Shown: in pieces, positions 4,674-7,960 of the stretch
Layout: every line of letters begins with the position of its first letter
Position numbering within the stretch: the stretch's first letter is position 1
NCBI GenBank assembly: GCA_018901375.1
Contig: JAHIEP010000016.1
Coordinates: 1 to 7,960, forward strand
Reading direction: 5' to 3'
DNA: 7,960 nt
Source: Nanobdellota archaeon
GTDB taxonomy: Archaea > Nanobdellota > Nanobdellia > Pacearchaeales > GW2011-AR1
Translations under genes and position numbers: made by a program
Notes under the pieces: generated by a model
Database searches by the model: none
The model's input: only the letters and a program-made list of their open reading frames with translations
Told to the model about the DNA's origin: nothing

Positions 4674-5681
4674 CTACTTATTTAAATCTTTCTCCTGTTT
4701 AATTTTGTCATAAATATCCTCTTTAATCTTATTGGCAATCACTTCAGCAAACTTCACAGGAACAGCATTCCCAATCATCTTATATCCATCCGCCACATCA
4801 GTATAATAAAAAACAAAATCATCTGGAAAAGTTTGTATCCTTGCACATTCCCTTACAGATAATCTCCTATAAAGATGTTCTTTCCCTCTTATAAATTCCC
4901 TTTTATTCTGTTCAATAAATTTCATCTTGGGAGCCTGCGGATGAATCGGTGCGTGCCTCCCGCCCGCCTGAATTGTAAAAGAATGTTCACCCCAACCCCT
5001 TACCCTGTTCCTCGACATGTAAATTGATGAAAAACCACCATTCATATATTCATTATTAAAAACCTCCATTCCCTTGCCATTAGTCTTATTTTTTTCTTTA
5101 GCAGATTTTGGTTCTGGCAAATCTCCAATTGCATCTTTTAAAAATACTTCAGAATTTGTTTGCTCTGGAAACTCAAACTTTTTTCCCAACTTGTTATGAT
5201 AGCCTACGACAATAACCCTTTTTCTATCTTGCGGAACTCCATAATCTTTCGCATTCAAAAGTTTATAGGAAACATTATATCCTATTTCTTCAAACGCTTG
5301 AATTATTTTTTCAAATTCCCGAAGATGTTTGTCCGACAAAATACCTGCCACATTTTCAGCCAAAAAAAACAAAGGTTGTTTTACCCTAATCAATTCCACA
5401 TAATCATAAAACAATTTTCCCCTTGAATCATTGATTCCTTTCATGGCTCCAGCAAGACTCCAACTTTGACAAGGAGGACCACCAATAAAACCAACGACTT
5501 CCGGAATTTCTTCAGGGTCTATTTGTGTTATTGATTTTTTACAAATTGGATGATTATGATTTTTTTCAAAAGTTTCCCAACATCCCTCCCAATTATCATT
5601 AGCAAAAGCTAATTCAAAACCCACATTAGAAAATCCTAAATCCAATCCTCCTGCTCCAGAAAAAAATGATGCTATCTTCAT
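4674..5681 (-). CDS. DNA (cytosine-5) methyltransferase, M.HaeIII-like, predicted GGCC
   Basis: A 335-residue, full-length C5-methyltransferase that should transfer a methyl group from S-adenosylmethionine to a cytosine in GGCC. Conserved motifs in order: I FFSGAGGLDLGF (6-17), IV GGPPCQSWS with catalytic Cys71, VI AENV (Glu109), VIII QDRKR (150-154), the target recognition region, IX RRLSVRECARIQTFPDDF, X GNAVP (304-308). The recognition region contains MSRNRVR and HPQAP, which match M.HaeIII as I remember it, as do the spacings (Cys71 is the same number there); hence the GGCC prediction, probably modifying the inner C. Start ATG 5681 overlaps the stop of the endonuclease gene (ATGA), with GGTGAG-AAA just upstream inside the last endonuclease codons, so the two are translationally coupled. 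It protects host DNA from its partner. Base composition differs from the chromosomal neighbours, suggesting transfer. Confidence 0.95.
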   Translation of the reverse strand: MKIASFFSGAGGLDLGFSNVGFELAFANDNWEGCWETFEKNHNHPICKKSITQIDPEEIPEVVGFIGGPPCQSWSLAGAMKGINDSRGKLFYDYVELIRVKQPLFFLAENVAGILSDKHLREFEKIIQAFEEIGYNVSYKLLNAKDYGVPQDRKRVIVVGYHNKLGKKFEFPEQTNSEVFLKDAIGDLPEPKSAKEKNKTNGKGMEVFNNEYMNGGFSSIYMSRNRVRGWGEHSFTIQAGGRHAPIHPQAPKMKFIEQNKREFIRGKEHLYRRLSVRECARIQTFPDDFVFYYTDVADGYKMIGNAVPVKFAEVIANKIKEDIYDKIKQEKDLNK

Positions 5682-6538
5682 TTTCTCACCACAATTAATT
5701 TTGCCACAATTAATTTTGCAGGATTGTCCGGATCTTGTATTTTCACATCATCAATAAAAACCCCTACTTCTTTCTCAATTAAATCTCTGTCTTCTTCCGG
5801 AAAAGAATCGTACTTCGCTTTTCTCATAAGAGCAAACAATTGGAAATCGTCATCATCTAATTTAAACAATTCCTTGTAAACTTTTAAAGGATTTTGGATT
5901 GTCCACATTCCTCTAATTCTCAAATTTGTAATGCCCAATGGATCGACCCTGTTTACTCTTCCAAGTTCTTTAGTCTCAGAAAATTCTAAATTCATTTCTT
6001 TTAATCCGTCGCTGATTTTATCTTTTATTCTCTCATAAATTCCTTTGCTCGCCGCATAACAATCACCATAAACCAAAGACAAAATTTTAAGACTATAATT
6101 ATCAATATGCCCAACTGCATAAATAATATCCTTCTCAATCCATTTTTCACAAGTCCTACAAGCAGAGGTTATCATAAGACTATCGGAATATAATTTTGAC
6201 TTAGGATACGAACTATTCAATGCTAAATCAGACAACCGAACCCCATCAATTTTTTTAACTTCAATGGCATCACCATCTTTAATAATTATATCTGGAGGAT
6301 TATTTTGATTCCCTAAATATGAAAAATTTTCACCATAAATTTCTTTTTTCTTTTGAACATCCGCTTCTTGAAAAGTATCACAAAAAGCATCCTTTGTAAA
6401 ATATTCCAACGCCTCCCCCATGCTGTTTGCTCGATTAACAGCAGAAGCTCGACCCTTAGAAAAAACATTAATTTTTGATAAATTAAAATTACCTCCCTTC
6501 TTTATTGCAATCATTGCTTTGAGAATATTTGTAACCAT
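5678..6538 (-). CDS. Type II restriction endonuclease, NgoPII family, predicted GGCC
   Basis: A 286-residue protein, the usual length for the NgoPII family. It should cut unmethylated GGCC as the partner of the downstream methyltransferase. Visible family features: NRANSMGEALEYFTKD (35-50), FSYLGNQNNPPD (72-83), DAIEVKK (90-96), ALNSSYPKSKLY, ACRTCEKW, KDIIYAVG, VYGDCYAAS and ELGRVNRVDPLGI with RIRGMW. Asp83 and Glu93-x-Lys95 form a PD-(D/E)XK-type active site. Start: ATG 6538 with AGGTGATGAA directly before it, the same site as trxB. It has its own TATA-like box (6577-6568), and trxB ends 57 nt upstream. The gene comes before the methyltransferase and overlaps it by 4 nt; no controller (C) gene is present. 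The last residues AKLIVAKLIVVRK come from a 15-bp tandem duplication. Confidence 0.9.
   Translation of the reverse strand: MVTNILKAMIAIKKGGNFNLSKINVFSKGRASAVNRANSMGEALEYFTKDAFCDTFQEADVQKKKEIYGENFSYLGNQNNPPDIIIKDGDAIEVKKIDGVRLSDLALNSSYPKSKLYSDSLMITSACRTCEKWIEKDIIYAVGHIDNYSLKILSLVYGDCYAASKGIYERIKDKISDGLKEMNLEFSETKELGRVNRVDPLGITNLRIRGMWTIQNPLKVYKELFKLDDDDFQLFALMRKAKYDSFPEEDRDLIEKEVGVFIDDVKIQDPDNPAKLIVAKLIVVRK
5689..5718. repeat. Perfect 15-bp tandem duplication at the end of the endonuclease gene
   Basis: CCACAATTAATTTTG occurs twice, at 5689-5703 and 5704-5718. Being 15 nt it keeps the frame and duplicates five residues (AKLIV) near the C-terminus of the endonuclease. The second coding copy runs into the ribosome binding site of the methyltransferase gene. 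Confidence 0.95.
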
Positions 6539-6540
6539 TT

Positions 6541-6577
6541 CATCACCTATATTATTATTAAATTAAAGTTTTTATAA
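6541..6577 (-). promoter_or_regulatory. Promoter and ribosome binding site of the restriction-modification operon
   Basis: The minus strand has TTATAAAAAC (6577-6568), a clear archaeal TATA-like box centred about 34 nt before ATG 6538, preceded by a purine-rich GAAAGAG. The binding site AGGTGAT (6548-6542) follows, then GAA and ATG. Transcription would start around 6547, leaving a very short leader. This gives the operon its own promoter, separate from trxB. Confidence 0.55.
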
Positions 6578-6595
6578 CTCTTTCTATCTATAAAA

Positions 6596-7528
6596 TTACT
6601 TATTCCTAGCAATATAATCAAACAAAGCCAAAGCCGCCTTCGCCCCCTCACCCGCCGCCACAACAATCTGCTTCGCCGGAATATCTGTACAATCCCCCGC
6701 CGCAAAAATCCCAGGCACCGACGTCAAATTCTCATTATGCGTCCTCGTCCCCCGAAACAACATAATCTCTCCCCACTTATTTTTCTTAACATCTGTAAAA
6801 TCGGCCTTAGTAACCAACCCAATCTCAATAAAAACCCCATCAACTTTCAACTCTTTATTCTCACTACCAACAGCATACTTAATACCATTAACTTTCTCAA
6901 TCCCACTAATAGAAGTTACATTAATAGAATTCAAAACCTCAATATTTTTCTCACCCAAAACCCTCTCCCTTAAATGCGCCTCCCCACCAAGCTTAGTATT
7001 AATATCCATCAAATAAACTCGCTTCGCATACTTCCCCAAAAACAAAGCGCCCTCCATCCCCGAGTTCCCACCTCCAATAACAGCGACGGTCTTTCCCTTA
7101 AACAACGGCGCATCACAAGTCGCACAATAATTAACTCCCTTCCCCAAAAACTCATCCTCCCCAGGAACCCCCAACTTCTTCGGCTTCTTCCCTGACGCAA
7201 TAATCACCGCCTTCGCATCATAAACACCGACGCTGGTCTTAACAATAAACCCCGACCCCCGACTTCCGACCCCCGACTTCCGACGCACAGAGAGGACTTC
7301 TTCTTTCTTAACAACAATCTTATACTTCTTCATATGCTCCTGAAACTTCTGAACCAACTCAATCCCCGTCGAGAAACTCGTCCCAGGATAATTCTCAACC
7401 TCAGAACTCCAAACCATCTGCCCCCCAACATCAAGACTCACCATCAAAAAATTCAACTTCTGCCGAGCTGCATAAATCGCCGCCGTAATCCCAGCAGGTC
7501 CGCCCCCAATAATTATCAAATCATACAT
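6596..7528 (-). CDS. trxB: Thioredoxin-reductase-like flavoprotein with AhpF-like C-terminal half
   Basis: A 310-residue FAD-dependent disulfide reductase. FAD site IIIGGGPAG (5-13), redox pair CATC (Cys135, Cys138), nucleotide site IGGGNSG (151-157), second FAD motif GIFAAGDC (273-280), and the end KQIVVAAGEGAKAALALFDYI. It should pass electrons from NAD(P)H to thioredoxin or a glutaredoxin-like protein. The HRRxxxR motif that selects NADPH in bacterial TrxB is absent (YLMDINTKLGGEAHLRE instead), and GGGNSG plus the final segment are close to AhpF, an NADH enzyme, so NADH use is likely (inference). AhpF's N-terminal thioredoxin-fold domain is lacking. Start: ATG 7528, because CAAGGTGATGAA precedes it; an upstream in-frame ATG at 7570 would add 14 residues and read through the binding site. 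Residues 82-93 (RRKSGVGSRGSG) are encoded by a heptad repeat placed in a hairpin loop before the conserved IIASG strand. Confidence 0.92.
   Translation of the reverse strand: MYDLIIIGGGPAGITAAIYAARQKLNFLMVSLDVGGQMVWSSEVENYPGTSFSTGIELVQKFQEHMKKYKIVVKKEEVLSVRRKSGVGSRGSGFIVKTSVGVYDAKAVIIASGKKPKKLGVPGEDEFLGKGVNYCATCDAPLFKGKTVAVIGGGNSGMEGALFLGKYAKRVYLMDINTKLGGEAHLRERVLGEKNIEVLNSINVTSISGIEKVNGIKYAVGSENKELKVDGVFIEIGLVTKADFTDVKKNKWGEIMLFRGTRTHNENLTSVPGIFAAGDCTDIPAKQIVVAAGEGAKAALALFDYIARNK
7252..7286. repeat. CCGACNN heptad array inside trxB
   Basis: Five 7-bp units on the plus strand: CCGACCC, CCGACTT, CCGACCC, CCGACTT, CCGACGC. They form an exact 14-bp double repeat and stay in frame, encoding a Gly/Ser/Arg-rich stretch at residues of about 81-93. 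The CCGAC core is shared with the array in pgk at 3127-3168 and with the unit following the 8-bp repeat at 3610. Confidence 0.88.
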
Positions 7529-7531
7529 TTC

Positions 7532-7575
7532 ATCACCTTGATAATAAAACACACCAACCATTAAAAACATTTCCC
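7532..7575 (-). promoter_or_regulatory. trxB ribosome binding site and promoter-like element
   Basis: AGGTGAT (7538-7532) followed by GAA and ATG decides the trxB start at 7528. Further upstream the minus strand reads GGGAAATGTTTTTAAT (7575-7560), the third copy of the element found before the coiled-coil gene and nagB; its TTTTTAAT part is centred about 35 nt before the ATG. A second AT-rich stretch, TTTTATTA, lies at about 7549-7542. Binding site firm, promoter tentative. Confidence 0.5.
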
Positions 7576-7618
7576 TCCGTGTCCTCTGTGTTTCCTTCCG
7601 TTCCCAACCGTGTTCCTT
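7576..7618. repeat. Degenerate GGAACACGG-type repeat in the trxB leader region
   Basis: Reading the minus strand, this stretch falls into about four imperfect units of 9-12 nt beginning with GGA: GGAACACGGTT, GGGAACGGAA, GGAAACACAGA, GGACACGGAG. It contains the CACAGAGGACACGGAGG type of low-complexity sequence seen in many environmental genomes. No gene or hairpin was seen here. Confidence 0.55.
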
Positions 7619-7660
7619 TTAATTCATAAGCCAACTCTTAACCACCTACCTCAAAACAAG

Positions 7661-7692
7661 TATCCGTGCGTATCCGTACAAGTCCGTGGCTA
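7661..7692. repeat. Degenerate TATCCGTG repeat between the winged-helix gene and trxB
   Basis: Three imperfect units of 10-12 nt on the plus strand: TATCCGTGCG, TATCCGTACAA, GTCCGTGGCTA. The end TCCGTGGCTA is identical to that of the repeat at 3895-3917. It sits 17 nt behind the stop codon of the winged-helix gene. The stretch between this and the previous repeat (7619-7660) shows nothing recognisable. Confidence 0.6.
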
Positions 7693-7709
7693 CCCACCTT
7701 CCTTATCCA

Positions 7710-7960
7710 TCAAACTTCAACCCCAGAATTAATAACCGCCCTCATCTTAGGACTATCGTTCCAAATCCACAAAACCCCCTTTCGCCCATCCAAAATCATA
7801 CCTCGCTCTTCCAAATATTTTAATATCAAATTCAAAGTCTGATGCATAATCTTCATCGACAGCCTCCTCTTTATTTCCTCCCGACTAATCGCCACCTCAG
7901 CCCCCATCAAAACTTTCTCAACGGCCAAAACAGTTTTCAAATTAGGATAATGAACAACGC
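7710..7960 (-). CDS. Small archaeal winged-helix protein, N-terminus cut by the window edge
   Basis: The frame is open from the right window edge to TGA at 7710, giving 83 full codons that begin VVHYPNLKTVLAVEKVL. The first in-frame start candidate inside the window is a TTG at 7940, but VVHYPN just before it fits the 'YPNLKTVLMVE' opening I know from a family of small archaeal winged-helix proteins, so the true start lies a few codons beyond the edge. Layout: helix 1 (LKTVLAVEKVL), SREEIKRRL as helix 2, MHQTLNLILKYLEERGMI as recognition helix, then the wing LDGRKGVLWIWND and an acidic-basic tail. It probably binds DNA as a regulator; targets are unknown. It is co-directional with trxB but separated by a repeat-rich 181-nt spacer, so an operon is not obvious. 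Confidence 0.8.
   Translation of the reverse strand, partial: VVHYPNLKTVLAVEKVLMGAEVAISREEIKRRLSMKIMHQTLNLILKYLEERGMILDGRKGVLWIWNDSPKMRAVINSGVEV

Noticed and set aside
7529..7570. Start of trxB at ATG 7570
   Set aside because: The added 14 residues are encoded across a TATA-like stretch and the binding site; MYDLIIIGGGPAG is the normal beginning of the FAD domain.
7938..7940. TTG 7940 as the true start of the winged-helix gene
   Set aside because: The frame stays open to the edge, and the preceding residues VVHYPN fit the family opening, so the gene is better called partial.
1..7960. CRISPR array
   Set aside because: All repeats are 7-15 nt units without regular unique spacers, and no cas gene is present.
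1..7960. Transposase, integrase or attachment site flanking the restriction-modification cassette
   Set aside because: No such gene and no direct repeat bracketing 4674-6538 was found by eye; transfer is argued from composition only.
1..7960. tRNA or rRNA genes
   Set aside because: No cloverleaf, T-loop motif or rRNA-like stretch was seen on either strand in the spacers.

Overview
The window looks like a piece of an archaeal chromosome, and the small-genome DPANN lineages (Woesearchaeota/Pacearchaeota type) are my best guess for the phylum. The archaeal signs are a phosphoglycerate kinase of the archaeal type, a small winged-helix protein of a family I associate with archaea, AGGTGAT-type ribosome binding sites, and AT-rich TATA-like boxes about 25-37 nt upstream of several starts. 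The placement within DPANN is inference; it rests mainly on a coiled-coil protein with an 'MGIFNFLKKK' start. All ten supported genes lie on the minus strand, so the text reads them from right to left. There is no gene-free stretch longer than 300 bases.

Right part (7960 to 6596): the C-terminal part of a winged-helix protein that runs off the right edge, a 181-nt spacer filled with short degenerate repeats, then a thioredoxin-reductase-like flavoprotein whose C-terminal half resembles AhpF. Centre (6538 to 4674): a complete type II restriction-modification pair, an NgoPII-family endonuclease and an M.HaeIII-like cytosine-5 methyltransferase, predicted to recognise GGCC. The two genes overlap at ATGA, and their base composition is visibly less C-rich on the plus strand than that of the neighbours, which suggests transfer. 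Directly behind them (4581 to 3923) is a second overlapping pair, a DUF4258-like small protein and a DUF2283 protein, which looks like a toxin-antitoxin type module. Left part (3840 to 1): phosphoglycerate kinase (pgk), an unrecognised coiled-coil protein, glucosamine-6-phosphate deaminase (nagB), and the N-terminal third or so of a six-hairpin glycosidase that runs off the left edge. These give a sugar/central-carbon neighbourhood interrupted by a defence cassette.

The most unusual aspect is the amount of short-period repeat sequence, some of it inside conserved enzymes. pgk carries three such tracts in frame: a hairpin, an 8-bp repeat with four G4 runs on the coding strand, and CCGACNN-type heptads. 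trxB carries CCGACNN heptads too. The end of nagB is formed by AGCTAAC-type heptads that close all six reading frames. Spacers hold CACGGA-type degenerate repeats, and a triple hairpin follows pgk. An 18-nt sequence GGGGAAATGTTTTTAATT occurs twice, with a 16-nt version a third time, each time shortly upstream of a gene, and could be a shared core promoter. No RNA gene, CRISPR array or transposase was found.
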